A stretch of 64,000 nucleotides of DNA from Tenacibaculum sp. MAR_2010_89 (GCF_900105985.1 NZ_FNUB01000005.1:2232001-2296000); one strand, 5' to 3'; shown: positions 43,632 to 54,452, counted from the first letter of the stretch. Translations and numbers: made by a program. The notes: generated by a model not told the origin, from the sequence alone.

Positions 43632-44153
43632 TTAATATTCGTTTTCTTCTGTTTTTTTCATTATAGCTCCTGCTATTGCAGAAATTATAAATCCAAGAAC
43701 AGCTGAACCTATGATTCCCATAGCTGCACCAATTAAAGGAGAACTAAGTTTTTGACTCATTTCATTCGCAGCTTCAATTTGCTCCTCAGACATTCCTCCG
43801 TCTAACATTTTTTGATTTTGAACTTCCATCATTTGAGTCATAAAATCAGGTTCAATGAAAGAAACAAAAATATAGTTATAAATAACACTTACTAATGCTG
43901 CTAATACAGTTATACCAACACCGATCTTTACAGACTGTCCCCATGTAATTAGGTCGTTGTTGATAGCTCTATATTTTTTTATCCCTAAAACAATTAATGT
44001 AATGGTTATAAGCATAGAAACTATAGATAGTGACCAGTGTGGATTTAAATGTTTTCCTAAGGCATACATAGTTAAACTTAATAAAACACTAGATGCTCCT
44101 AGAATTAAACCATTGTTGATGATAATACTTTTACTGTTTGCTTGATTTTCCAT
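43632..44153 (-). CDS. DUF4199 family membrane protein
   Basis: 173 aa. Four hydrophobic segments (about residues 12-30, 38-57, 73-95 and 135-160), with KKYRAINNDLITWGQSVKIGVGIT between TM2 and TM3 and a periplasmic/cytoplasmic helical loop QMMEVQNQKMLDGGMSEEQIEAANEM. This is the DUF4199 layout, a Bacteroidota family of unknown function often encoded near the polyprenyl-phosphate GT2 as here. A TATATTTG box (44176-44183, minus) lies before the ATG. Confidence 0.88.
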   Translation of the reverse strand: MENQANSKSIIINNGLILGASSVLLSLTMYALGKHLNPHWSLSIVSMLITITLIVLGIKKYRAINNDLITWGQSVKIGVGITVLAALVSVIYNYIFVSFIEPDFMTQMMEVQNQKMLDGGMSEEQIEAANEMSQKLSSPLIGAAMGIIGSAVLGFIISAIAGAIMKKTEENEY

Positions 44154-44175
44154 TGTGTGAATTTAGTTAGTTATA

Positions 44176-44183
44176 CAAATATA
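44176..44183 (-). promoter_or_regulatory. -7 box of the DUF4199 gene
   Basis: TATATTTG on the minus strand 22 nt before ATG 44153. No clear -33 TTG. Confidence 0.4.
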
Positions 44184-44318
44184 TTATTTTCTTATACACT
44201 TTAATACTATGTGTTTTAAAAGTAAAAAAGTATAGTAACAATTCATTAGTATTCAAAACCTTAGAAATGTTACATAAATTTTATGCAAATTTTATTATTT
44301 TTTATAAAAAAAAGGATG

Positions 44319-44326
44319 TAGATTTG
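44319..44326 (+). promoter_or_regulatory. -7 box of the SRP RNA gene
   Basis: TAGATTTG, 4 nt before GGCAAG at 44331, the expected 5' end of the RNA; the spacing fits transcription starting at the first paired base. Confidence 0.5.
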
Positions 44327-44330
44327 CCTC

Positions 44331-44430
44331 GGCAAGTCCTACACAACTAGCTCCCTTTGAATCCCCCAGGGCGGGAACGCAGCAAGGGTATTAGGTTGAG
44401 CAGTGTGATGTAGGTAGCTTGCCTTTTTTT
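44331..44430 (+). ncRNA. ffs: signal recognition particle RNA, small bacterial type (4.5S)
   Basis: About 95-100 nt. The apical hairpin contains CCCAGGGCGGGAACGCAGCAAGGG, the conserved Ffh-binding core with GGAA-type tetraloop and asymmetric loop (A.CAGCA). The ends pair: GGCAAGTCCTACACA at 44331 with TGTGATGTAGGTAGCTTGCC ending near 44423. A run of seven T (44424-44430) forms the terminator. It is the RNA part of the particle that delivers membrane proteins with Ffh and FtsY. Convergent with xerD. Confidence 0.93.
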
Positions 44431-44446
44431 ATGCTCTTATTTTTCC

Positions 44447-45361
44447 TTACTCTTTAGTATTTAAATTACTTCTTGGATGATGTAGGGTAACCACTTCTTT
44501 TAGATATTCTCTATCAACATGTACATAAATTTCTGTAGTAGTAATACTTTCATGCCCCAATAGTTGTTGTATAACTCTTAAATCTGCTCCATTTTGTAGT
44601 AAATAAGTAGCAAATGAATGGCGTAAGGTATGTGGGCCTATTTTCTTTTTAAGGTTTATTTTAGTAGCTAAATTTTTTAAAATTATAAATATCATTTGAC
44701 GAGTTAATCGTTTTCCACGTCTGTTTAAAAAAATGATGTCCTCATCTTCTTTTTTAGGGAGTATGCTTGAACGTATTTCATTGATGTAAAGTTCTATTCT
44801 TTTTATAGTAGTATTATGTATAGGTACAAAACGATATTTATTACCTTTTCCTAAAATTCTAATGTAATTTTCTTCAAAAAATAAATCCGACAATTGTAAA
44901 TTAATAACTTCACTAACACGAAGACCACAACTATAAATTGTTTCAATTATAGTTTTATTTCGTTCTCCTTGAGGATGACTTAAATCTATAGCAGAAATAA
45001 TAGAATCTACTTCATCTTTTGAAATAGTGTCGGGAAGCTTTCTCCCTATGTTTGGGCTTTCAATTAAATCAGTAGGATTGTCTTTTCTATAATCTTCAAA
45101 AACTAAATAATCAAAAAAACCTCTAAGGCTTGATATTAATCTAGCCTGACTTCTAGCATTTATAGTTTTACTAACATCATAAATAAATTCTTTGATTATG
45201 TTAGAAGAAATGTAAATAGGGGAGTAGTGTTCTTTTAATAAGTCAATAAATAAAATAAGTTTTTTTATATCTCTTTGATAACTTTCAATGGAGTTTTTAG
45301 CTAAACCACGTTCAATTTTTAGGTAACTTACATAATCTGATAAAGCTTGTTGCCAATTCAT
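44447..45361 (-). CDS. xerD: tyrosine recombinase XerD
   Basis: 304 aa. N-terminal core-binding domain (SAM-like, about 1-95) and catalytic domain with R148 (YSCGLRVSE), K172 (GKGNKYR), H244/R247 (HTLRHSF), H270 (LLGHESI) and Y279 (TEIYVHV). Length and GLAKNSIESYQRDI at the start fit XerD rather than an integron or phage integrase. It resolves chromosome dimers at dif together with XerC. No att-like repeats flank it. Confidence 0.92.
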   Translation of the reverse strand: MNWQQALSDYVSYLKIERGLAKNSIESYQRDIKKLILFIDLLKEHYSPIYISSNIIKEFIYDVSKTINARSQARLISSLRGFFDYLVFEDYRKDNPTDLIESPNIGRKLPDTISKDEVDSIISAIDLSHPQGERNKTIIETIYSCGLRVSEVINLQLSDLFFEENYIRILGKGNKYRFVPIHNTTIKRIELYINEIRSSILPKKEDEDIIFLNRRGKRLTRQMIFIILKNLATKINLKKKIGPHTLRHSFATYLLQNGADLRVIQQLLGHESITTTEIYVHVDREYLKEVVTLHHPRSNLNTKE

Positions 45362-45453
45362 TAATCTGTATTAATTTTATGGAAAGATAGTAGAAATATT
45401 AAATATAAATATATCAACAATAATTAGAAATAAGAAAAGATAGTGTGTTGAAA

Positions 45454-45487
45454 ATAAAAAAACTCCCTACAATTTAATTGTAAGGAG
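45454..45487 (-). terminator. terminator of the ABC-F gene
   Basis: Minus-strand CTCCTTACAAT pairs with ATTGTAGGGAG (one G-T pair) around TAA and is followed by seven T residues; 45 bp past the ABC-F stop. Confidence 0.8.
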
Positions 45488-45532
45488 AAGTTTCTATATA
45501 TATTTAAGAGCTTATTTATGTATTCTACAAGT

Positions 45533-47155
<1,623 letters not shown>

Positions 47156-47178
47156 TTATAAAATTTTAAATTCCGGTG

Positions 47179-47186
47179 CAAAAGTA
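47179..47186 (-). promoter_or_regulatory. -7 box of the ABC-F gene
   Basis: TACTTTTG on the minus strand 23 nt before ATG 47155; no -33 TTG at the usual distance. Confidence 0.45.
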
Positions 47187-47337
47187 TAAAATATAAAGAG
47201 TTTAAAAGAATTTGGATAGAAAATTTTAAGATTATAAATTTGGAAAATTTTAAATTCTTTTAACAACGAATTAACAAGGTTATTCTTAATTGATATTTAT
47301 TTTTGGATGTTGCTTTAATGCATACACATAAAACAGT

Positions 47338-48690
47338 ATGACAAAATATTTAATTCCCTTCTTACTTTTAACAACAATTATTGGTTGTAATACTCCAAAT
47401 AAAACTAAGTACACTTATTTTGGAGGTAAAATTATAAATCCAAAAGGTTGTTATGTTATTTTATCTGATCACAAAAACTTTAGAGATACCATTATGCTTT
47501 CTAAAGACAATACTTTTATGGGTAAGTATGAAAATTTTAAAGAAGGATTATATATTTTTGATCATGGACCTGAATATCAATATGTGTATATTCAACCTTC
47601 TGATAGTTTACTTTTTAGATTGAATACATGGGATTTTGATGAGTCTTTAGTTTTTAGTGGTAAAAATGCTGAAAGAAATAATCTTTTAATAGAAACTTTT
47701 TTGAAACATGAAGAAGATAAAAGAAGGTTATTTGATAACAAAAAGCTTGAGAAATTCAAATTTATTTCAAAAATTGATTCCTTATTACTAAGTAAACAAA
47801 GTATTCTAAAAAAATATAAAAAAGAACATAGCGAAGAACCTTTAGAATTTTTAGATATATTAAATATATCATTAACATATCCTGTTTATTCAAATTTAGA
47901 AACATATTCAATAGATAATATTGAAAATGAAGAGCCATTAGATAGTAATTATTTTAGCTATAGAGATAAAATAGAATTAGGTAGAGATTCTTTAATGTTT
48001 TATGGTCCTTATTATAGGTATGTAATTAACAAAATTTATAATGAAGCTTATTTAAAAGGTTCAGATGAGAAATCTCAAATCTTTGTAAAAAGTCTATTAA
48101 ATAATATTAATCAGGAACTAACTGATGAGAAAATAAAAGATAGATTTTTATATAGTACTGTAGTTTATCATTTTAATAAAAGAACTAAAAGTAATTCATA
48201 TAAAGATGTATTTCATAGATACTTTGAATTAAGTAGAGATATAGAAAATAAGAAAAAAATTCAACGTCTTATTAATGATATCAAACAGATAAAAATTGAT
48301 AAAAGAATTCCAGATTTTAAATTAGAGGCTCCAACAGGTAACTGGGTAGATGTTTCAAAAATTATAAGAAATAAAAAAACGGTTATTTTCTTTAAAAGTC
48401 AAAAAGTTAATTCACGAGAAAGAATAGCCTCAAGAGTTAATTATTTTATTAAAAAATATCCAGAAATTAATTTTATACTAGTTAATTCTAGAGTTAAAGG
48501 TAAATTTACAAAGAATGTACCTATTAGGTATCAATATAAGATACCTGAAAATAGTAAAGCTTTTAATTTCTTAACTAGTGAGTTTTCTCGTTTAGTAATA
48601 GTAGATGAAAATGGAATTGTAAAGAATGATTACACAAGTACTTCTGCTTATGATATAGAGCAACAATTTAAAGAATTACAAAAAAAATAA
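47338..48690 (+). CDS. lipoprotein with a thioredoxin-fold C-terminus lacking CxxC
   Basis: 450 aa. Signal peptide MTKYLIPFLLLTTIIGC with lipobox Cys17. An N-terminal beta domain (about 25-110, FGGKIINPKGCYVILSD, resembling DUF4369) and a helical middle region resemble the TlpA/ResA-like lipoproteins of Bacteroidota. The C-terminal part (RIPDFKLEAPTGNWVDVSKII, KKTVIFFKSQ, FSRLVIVDENGIV) follows the AhpC/TSA-thioredoxin fold, but where CxxC should stand the sequence reads FFKSQKVNSRERI. Redox activity is therefore unlikely; binding or structural role inferred. Monocistronic, function unknown. Confidence 0.72.
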   Translation: MTKYLIPFLLLTTIIGCNTPNKTKYTYFGGKIINPKGCYVILSDHKNFRDTIMLSKDNTFMGKYENFKEGLYIFDHGPEYQYVYIQPSDSLLFRLNTWDFDESLVFSGKNAERNNLLIETFLKHEEDKRRLFDNKKLEKFKFISKIDSLLLSKQSILKKYKKEHSEEPLEFLDILNISLTYPVYSNLETYSIDNIENEEPLDSNYFSYRDKIELGRDSLMFYGPYYRYVINKIYNEAYLKGSDEKSQIFVKSLLNNINQELTDEKIKDRFLYSTVVYHFNKRTKSNSYKDVFHRYFELSRDIENKKKIQRLINDIKQIKIDKRIPDFKLEAPTGNWVDVSKIIRNKKTVIFFKSQKVNSRERIASRVNYFIKKYPEINFILVNSRVKGKFTKNVPIRYQYKIPENSKAFNFLTSEFSRLVIVDENGIVKNDYTSTSAYDIEQQFKELQKK

Positions 48691-48720
48691 CTCTCTGCAC
48701 CTTATATTAATAAATTAGCG

Positions 48721-48728
48721 TACTTTTG
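48721..48728 (+). promoter_or_regulatory. -7 box of the DEAD-box helicase gene
   Basis: TACTTTTG, giving a predicted start near 48735 and a leader of about 80 nt. No -33 TTG at the usual distance. Confidence 0.5.
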
Positions 48729-48734
48729 CGCCGT

Positions 48735-48813
48735 CCAAAATCTCACTACAGAGATAATTAAAAATAAAAAGAATTCATAGGTGGGCATCTGTGGGTTCGT
48801 TTAAATTCACAGT
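48735..48813 (+). promoter_or_regulatory. long 5' leader of the DEAD-box helicase gene
   Basis: About 79 nt between the predicted start and ATG 48814, long for this genome where leaders are mostly 0-25 nt. It contains GAATT (48770-48774) able to pair with AATTC (48806-48810) and, as an alternative, CTGTG with CACAG around GGTTCGTTTAAATT. Cold-shock helicases often have regulated leaders; here that is inferred. Confidence 0.35.
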
Positions 48814-50619
48814 ATGTCAACATTTTTAGAATTAGGCTTGAAAGAGCCTATAAGCAAAGCATTAATTGATTTAGGGTATGAAACGCCAACCGTAATTCAA
48901 CAAAAAGCAATTCCACAAATAATAGGATCTGACCAAGATTTAAAAGCTTTTGCTCAAACAGGAACTGGTAAAACAGCAGCATTTAGCTTACCTATTATTG
49001 AGTTAATTAACGAGAAAGATAATAATACTCAAGCTATTATTTTATCACCAACTAGAGAATTAGCTGTACAAATTGGTAAAAACATTGAAAGTTTTTCAAA
49101 ATATATACCTGAATTAAAGGTAGCAACAGTATATGGTGGTGCTAACATAGATCAACAAATAAAGCAACTTAAAAGAGGTGCCCAAATAGTTATTGGAACT
49201 CCTGGTAGAACAGTAGATTTAATAAAAAGAAGAGCATTAAAGTTAGGTAATGTTAAGTGGTTAGTTTTAGATGAAGCTGATGAAATGCTTAATATGGGCT
49301 TTAAAGATGAGTTAGATAAGGTATTAGAAGCTACCCCTGAAACAAAACAAACATTATTGTTTTCTGCAACTTTTCCAAGAGAAGTTGAAGCAATTGCTAG
49401 AAATTATATGAGCAATCCTGCTGAGATTACTTCTGGACAGAAAAATCAAGGATCAGAAAATGTAAGCCATGAATATTATTTGGTAACGGAAAGAACACGT
49501 TATCCTGCACTTAAAAGAGTGGCAGATGTAAACCCTAATATTTATGCGATTGTATTTTGTAGAACACGTAGGGAAACTCAAGAAGTAGCTGACTTTTTAA
49601 TTAGAGATGGTTATAGTGCTGATGCATTGCATGGTGATTTATCACAAGCACAGCGTGATAGCGTTATGGAAAAATTTCGTAAGAAAAATATTCAAATGTT
49701 AGTAGCTACTGATGTTGCTGCACGTGGTTTAGATGTTGATAGTCTTACACATGTTATTAACCATAAGTTACCTGACCAAATTGAAAATTACAACCATAGA
49801 AGTGGTAGAACAGGTAGAGCAGGAAATAAAGGAATTTCTATTGCTTTAGTAACTAAGAAAGAACGTGGACGTTTAAATCCAATAGAAAGAATTTTAAAGA
49901 AAAAATTTGTTCATACACCTGTACCTACTGGGAAAGAGATATGTGAGAAACAATTATTTCATTTAATAGATAAAGTAGAGAATACTGAAGTAAAAGAAAA
50001 TGAAATAGCAAGTTTTTTACCAAGTATTTATGAAAAATTAGAAAATTTAACTAGAGAAGAATTAATTCAAAAGTTTGTTTCTATAGAGTTTAATAGCTTT
50101 TTATCATACTATGAGAAGGCACCAGATTTAAACGATTTATCTTCAAGAGATAATTCTAGAGGAAGATCAGTAAATGAAGATATGACTCGTTTTTTCATTA
50201 ATTTAGGAAGAAAAGATCGTTTAAATCCAGCAAAGTTAATAGGACTTATTAATGAGCAAAACATATCGGATAAAGTTGAGATAGGAGCTATCGATATTTT
50301 AGATACTTTTTCATTTTTTGAAATAGATAAAAACTTTGAAAGCGAAACTCTTGCTTCTTTTGAAAAGAATAGACCAGATTTTGAAGGACGTACTGTAAAC
50401 ATAGAAATCACTAAGAGTGATAGAGGTGGTGGAAGTAGAGGTAGAGGTCGTAGCCGTGGTAATAATAGCGGTGGTGGATTTAGAGGTAAGCGAAGAAGTA
50501 GTAATGATTCAGGAAGCTCATCTAACAAGAGTTTTGGAAGAAGAAGAAGCAGTGGTGGTGGAGATTCATCTCCTAGAAAATCAAATTCTGGTTTTGGTAG
50601 AAAACGAAGAAGAGATTAA
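48814..50619 (+). CDS. DEAD-box ATP-dependent RNA helicase with DbpA-like and RGG-rich tail
   Basis: 601 aa. Motifs: FAQTGTGKTAAF (I), PTRELAVQ (Ia), GTPGR (Ib), LDEADEML (II), FSATFP (III), ATDVAARGLDVD (V) and HRSGRTGRAG (VI). After the RecA2 domain, residues about 460-535 (DMTRFFINLGRKDRLNPAKLIGLINEQ, VNIEIT) look like a DbpA/CsdA RNA-binding domain. The last 60 residues are Gly/Arg/Ser-rich (RGGGSRGRGRSRG), a low-complexity RNA-binding tail. Likely DeaD-like role in ribosome assembly or RNA decay in the cold. Single gene. Confidence 0.93.
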   Translation: MSTFLELGLKEPISKALIDLGYETPTVIQQKAIPQIIGSDQDLKAFAQTGTGKTAAFSLPIIELINEKDNNTQAIILSPTRELAVQIGKNIESFSKYIPELKVATVYGGANIDQQIKQLKRGAQIVIGTPGRTVDLIKRRALKLGNVKWLVLDEADEMLNMGFKDELDKVLEATPETKQTLLFSATFPREVEAIARNYMSNPAEITSGQKNQGSENVSHEYYLVTERTRYPALKRVADVNPNIYAIVFCRTRRETQEVADFLIRDGYSADALHGDLSQAQRDSVMEKFRKKNIQMLVATDVAARGLDVDSLTHVINHKLPDQIENYNHRSGRTGRAGNKGISIALVTKKERGRLNPIERILKKKFVHTPVPTGKEICEKQLFHLIDKVENTEVKENEIASFLPSIYEKLENLTREELIQKFVSIEFNSFLSYYEKAPDLNDLSSRDNSRGRSVNEDMTRFFINLGRKDRLNPAKLIGLINEQNISDKVEIGAIDILDTFSFFEIDKNFESETLASFEKNRPDFEGRTVNIEITKSDRGGGSRGRGRSRGNNSGGGFRGKRRSSNDSGSSSNKSFGRRRSSGGGDSSPRKSNSGFGRKRRRD

Positions 50620-50636
50620 ATAAAATCATTTACAAT

Positions 50637-50669
50637 AAAAAAACACTATAGTAACTATAGTGTTTTTTT
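50637..50669. terminator. bidirectional terminator between helicase and FdhF/YdeP genes
   Basis: AAACACTATAG (50641-50651) pairs with CTATAGTGTTT (50655-50665) around TAA, with A- and T-runs outside. Confidence 0.85.
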
Positions 50670-50689
50670 ATTACCTAAATATTAATTTT

Positions 50690-52987
50690 TTAGCTTACTT
50701 TTTGTAATGTTATAATTATCGTTTTTGAAGTAGGTGTGTGACTAATATCAGCTTTACTTTTTATTGGAACTAGAACGTTTGCTTCAGGAAAATAAGTAGC
50801 TGTACATTGATTAGGAATACTATATGGAATTACTAAAAAACCTTTTGCATGTCTTTCTTGTCCCTGAAAATGACTTGTTAAATCAACTTTGTCTAATTTT
50901 TGTACTCCAATCTTTTTCATGTCATTTGGATTCATGAAAATAACACGACGTTCATTTAATACACCTCTATATCTATCATCTAAACCATATATAGTAGTGT
51001 TATATTGATCATGAGTACGTATTGTCATCATAATAAATTGATCATCTTCTAGCTTAATTTCTGATGGTTTATTAGTGGTGAAATTTGCTTTTTTAGTTTT
51101 AGTGGGTTTAAAATCATTATCACGTGCATTATTAGGTAAATAAAAACCACCTTTAATACGAACACGTTCATTATAGTTATCAAAACCATTTATAGTAGCT
51201 TCAATTTTATCTCTTATGAAATCATAATTAGTAATTAATTCACTCCAGTTTACTTTGGAGTTTTTTAAAGTAGCATTTGCTAGTCCTGCAACAATTGCAG
51301 GTTCACTAAGCAGGTGTTTTGATAAAGGATTTAAATGTCCTTGTGATTGATGTACAACTCCCATAGAGTTTTCTACAGTTACAAATTGATCTCCTGATTC
51401 TTGATTATCTTTTTCTGAACGACCTAGACAAGGAAGGATAAGTGCTTGCCTTCCATGTATTAAGTGACTCCTATTTAGTTTTGTAGAAACATGAACTGTT
51501 AAATTACAATTTTGCAATGCTTTGGCAGTAAATTCAGTATCTGGAGTAGCAGAAATAAAATTACCCCCCATTCCTATAAAAACTTTAGCCTCTTTTTTGT
51601 GCATTGCTTCAATAGCAGCTACAACATCATAGCCATGTTTTCTAGGAGCATTAAAAGAAAATTCTTTCTCTAATTTATTTAAAAAACCTTCTTTAGGTTT
51701 TTCCCATATTCCCATTGTACGGTCTCCTTGAACATTTGAGTGACCTCTAACAGGGCAAGTACCTGCTCCTTTTTTTCCAATACTTCCTTTTAATAATAAA
51801 AGGTTTACAACTTCACGAATATTATCAACAGAGTTTTTATGTTGAGTTAACCCCATAGCCCAGCAAATAATTATTTTGTCATTGTTAATGATTAATTCAC
51901 TAGCATCTTTAATTTGTTTTAAAGTAAGTCCTGTTTGTGGTAATAAACTCTCTATTGAGTAATTGTCTAAATCCTCTAAAAACTCATCAATACCTGATGT
52001 TTTTTCTTTTATAAATTTATGATTGAATACAGAATTAGGTTGCTCTAATTCTTTTTCTTTCATTATTTTTAATATTATTTTTAATAAAGCAACATCACCA
52101 TTTATCTTAACCTGTAAAAATAAGTCAGTTAAATCCTGACCTTTACCAATCCACTTTAAAGGATTTTGTGGATCTTTATAGTTAAGTAACCCCACTTCTG
52201 GTAGTGGATTTACTGTAATTATTTTACCTCCATTTTTTTTAGTCTCGCTAAGTGCGGTTAACATCCTAGGATGATTTGTTCCAGGGTTTTGACCCATTAC
52301 AATTACTAAATCAGCATGATTAAAATCATTTAAAGTAACTGACCCTTTACCAATACCAAGAGTTTCAGAAAGTGCAGCACCACTACTTTCATGACACATA
52401 TTTGAGCAATCTGGTAAATTATTTGTTCCGAATTGGCGTACGAAAAGTTGATAAAGAAAAGCAGCTTCGTTACTAGTTCTACCTGAGGTATAAAAAATTG
52501 CCTCATCTGGAGATTTTAGATTGTTCAATTCTTTCCCAACTAAACTAAAAGCATCGTTCCAAGATATTTCTTCATAATAATCAGACCCTTCTTTTAAAAT
52601 CATAGGGTGAGTTATTCTACCACTTTTACCGATTTCATAATCGGATAACTTAGAAAGTTCTTGAATTGAGTGTGTAGAAAAAAACATTGGAGAAACTCTA
52701 TTTTTAGTTGCTTCTTCAGCAATTGCTTTCGCACCATTTTCACAATATTCAGCTAAAAAGGCGCGTTTTTCATCCGGATCAGGCCAGGCACAACCCGGAC
52801 AATCAAATCCATCTTTTTGATTTATTTTAGACAGTAACCCAATTCCTTTTATCAATCCAACTTCTTCATTAACATGGGTTAAAGCTGATGCAATTGCTTT
52901 AGCTCCTACCGCAGATGAAGGTATATTAGTTAATTTAATTCCAGTTAATTCTTCAGGAGGTTGAGCATGAATTTTTTTAGTACTCAT
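50690..52987 (-). CDS. FdhF/YdeP family molybdopterin oxidoreductase
   Basis: 765 aa, cytoplasmic. After an N-terminal part with DCPGCAWPDPD comes the molybdopterin domain (IFYTSGRTSNEAAFLYQLFVRQFGTNNLPDCSNMCHESSG, VIVMGQNPGTNHPRML, VRGHSNVQGDRTMGI) and a C-terminal dinucleotide-binding domain (MMTIRTHDQYNTTIYGLDDRYRG). It lacks the four-Cys cluster start of classical formate dehydrogenases, normal for YdeP-type proteins. Physiological substrate is not established; acid resistance and formate oxidation have been suggested for relatives. No fdhD or moa genes nearby. Confidence 0.9.
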   Translation of the reverse strand: MSTKKIHAQPPEELTGIKLTNIPSSAVGAKAIASALTHVNEEVGLIKGIGLLSKINQKDGFDCPGCAWPDPDEKRAFLAEYCENGAKAIAEEATKNRVSPMFFSTHSIQELSKLSDYEIGKSGRITHPMILKEGSDYYEEISWNDAFSLVGKELNNLKSPDEAIFYTSGRTSNEAAFLYQLFVRQFGTNNLPDCSNMCHESSGAALSETLGIGKGSVTLNDFNHADLVIVMGQNPGTNHPRMLTALSETKKNGGKIITVNPLPEVGLLNYKDPQNPLKWIGKGQDLTDLFLQVKINGDVALLKIILKIMKEKELEQPNSVFNHKFIKEKTSGIDEFLEDLDNYSIESLLPQTGLTLKQIKDASELIINNDKIIICWAMGLTQHKNSVDNIREVVNLLLLKGSIGKKGAGTCPVRGHSNVQGDRTMGIWEKPKEGFLNKLEKEFSFNAPRKHGYDVVAAIEAMHKKEAKVFIGMGGNFISATPDTEFTAKALQNCNLTVHVSTKLNRSHLIHGRQALILPCLGRSEKDNQESGDQFVTVENSMGVVHQSQGHLNPLSKHLLSEPAIVAGLANATLKNSKVNWSELITNYDFIRDKIEATINGFDNYNERVRIKGGFYLPNNARDNDFKPTKTKKANFTTNKPSEIKLEDDQFIMMTIRTHDQYNTTIYGLDDRYRGVLNERRVIFMNPNDMKKIGVQKLDKVDLTSHFQGQERHAKGFLVIPYSIPNQCTATYFPEANVLVPIKSKADISHTPTSKTIIITLQKVS

Positions 52988-53111
52988 AGGTTTAAGGTCT
53001 GCATTTTTTTTCTTAGTAAGTCAAAGATACTGAAAACATACTGGATATAATTAATTAAAAAATCTCATTAATTTAGTAGTGTAGTATTGAAAACAGTTTA
53101 CAGGGTAGTGT

Positions 53112-54398
53112 TTAATTAGTTCCTTTTACGTCTCCCATACTTAAAATTCTATTCTTTCCGAAAGTATGACTTGTTGGGAGTAAAGTTCCACTATTAGTAG
53201 TTATCCAGTTGTCCCATGTTGCATCAACTCCGTTCATTTTCATGCTAGGAACATACATTTTATAGCTTTTAGGAACATAATTAGAATCTAAAAACCAAAG
53301 ATAAGAGTCACCAGGTGTTGTTCCACCAGTTGTGTATTTTACTAATAAAGCATCTTTACTATTTATTTTTTTAATGGTTCTAATAATTCCATCTTCAAAT
53401 AGTTTATGAGGGGCTATCAACCAAAAACTATCATTATTAAAAAGATCATTCGCTTTTTGAATGATTTTAAAATTAGGGTTTTTCTGTAAAACATCATTAT
53501 AAGAAACGGTACTTTTATTTAATTTATTTGGATATAAATTTACTTGAATTGTATCCCAACTAACATAAACATTATGTTGTTCTTTATTCCATTTATAATG
53601 TCTTTTTCCTGCAAAACTCCACTCTAAAAATTTAGTTTTTTTATAAGCTTCATGTTTTATTGCTTTCAATACCTTTTTAGCTAATATGTTAGCATTGTTA
53701 TTATAAGCTTTAACTTCTCCCATGTTTAATTCAACGCCAAATAAAGAAAGTTTATGTTTGGTAGGTAGCTGTATACCAGCTTCAGTTTTTTTCCAATCAG
53801 ACCAAGTTGCTGAAACACCGCCAATAGGAATAATACTTGTCCACATTTTATAAGATATAGGGTAGTAGTTATCATCTAGTATCCATAAATAAGAATCTCC
53901 TGGAGTCGATCCACCGGAAGTGTAAGTAATTAAAAGAGCATCTTTATTATTATGTTTAACGATACTTCTTTTTGTGCCTTTATCAAAAATTTTATAAGGA
54001 GCAACTAACCAAAAAGAATCATTATTAAAAAAATTATGTGCTTGTTGAAATATTTTTGAGTCTGGATTTTTTATTTTTACTTTTTCTTTATTAAACAGTA
54101 TATTTTTTTGTGGTTGATTAGGAAATAAGTGTACGATATAATTATCCCATTCAATAATTACATATCCTTCTCTTTTCATCCACTTATAAAAGTGTTTTCC
54201 TCTAAAGCTCCATTCTATTACTTCAGTATTTTCAAAAGCCTCATGATGTAATGAATTAATTACTTTTATTGCTAAAGCATCAGCTTCTTTTCCTTCCTTT
54301 CCTTTAGGAAGTGGCTCATTATTTATAAAATAAAAAACACCAATAGCTAAAACAAAAAACAATAAAATAATTCCTATAAACTTAAAAAGCTTCTTCAT
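53112..54398 (-). CDS. membrane-anchored protein built from two tandem copies of one domain
   Basis: 428 aa: N-terminal signal anchor (about residues 5-26) and then two copies of a domain of roughly 190 residues, about 41-230 and 239-424. Matching landmarks: HHEAFENTEVIEWSFRGKHFYKW / KHEAYKKTKFLEWSFAGKRHYKW; FFNNDSFWLVAPYKIFDKG / LFNNDSFWLIAPHKLFEDG; GGSTPGDSYLWILDDNYYPISYKM / GGTTPGDSYLWFLDSNYVPKSYKM; and GGVSATWSDW / NGVDATWDNW. I do not recognise a named family; the single-domain form may exist elsewhere in Bacteroidota. Beta-rich, likely periplasmic or outer-leaflet facing; LolA/LolB-like ligand binding is only a guess. Monocistronic. Confidence 0.75.
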   Translation of the reverse strand: MKKLFKFIGIILLFFVLAIGVFYFINNEPLPKGKEGKEADALAIKVINSLHHEAFENTEVIEWSFRGKHFYKWMKREGYVIIEWDNYIVHLFPNQPQKNILFNKEKVKIKNPDSKIFQQAHNFFNNDSFWLVAPYKIFDKGTKRSIVKHNNKDALLITYTSGGSTPGDSYLWILDDNYYPISYKMWTSIIPIGGVSATWSDWKKTEAGIQLPTKHKLSLFGVELNMGEVKAYNNNANILAKKVLKAIKHEAYKKTKFLEWSFAGKRHYKWNKEQHNVYVSWDTIQVNLYPNKLNKSTVSYNDVLQKNPNFKIIQKANDLFNNDSFWLIAPHKLFEDGIIRTIKKINSKDALLVKYTTGGTTPGDSYLWFLDSNYVPKSYKMYVPSMKMNGVDATWDNWITTNSGTLLPTSHTFGKNRILSMGDVKGTN

Positions 54399-54452
54399 TT
54401 TTATGATAGTTAAAAAATCAGAAGCTAAAATATTAATTTTTAAAGAAAGAAG

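Noticed and set aside
44447..45361. XerD-like recombinase as integrase of a genomic island
   Set aside because: Length and motifs fit housekeeping XerD, there is no flanking tRNA, att repeat or mobile gene, and SRP RNA lies beside it.
50109..50528. Leu/Pro-rich reading frame antisense to the helicase 3' end
   Set aside because: It mirrors the Gly/Arg/Ser-rich tail of the helicase, whose biased codons keep other frames open; composition is not protein-like.
50417..50623. Val/Glu-rich plus-strand frame overlapping the helicase tail
   Set aside because: Same cause: low-complexity GGT/AGA-rich DNA read in another frame; no start context and no homology I recognise.
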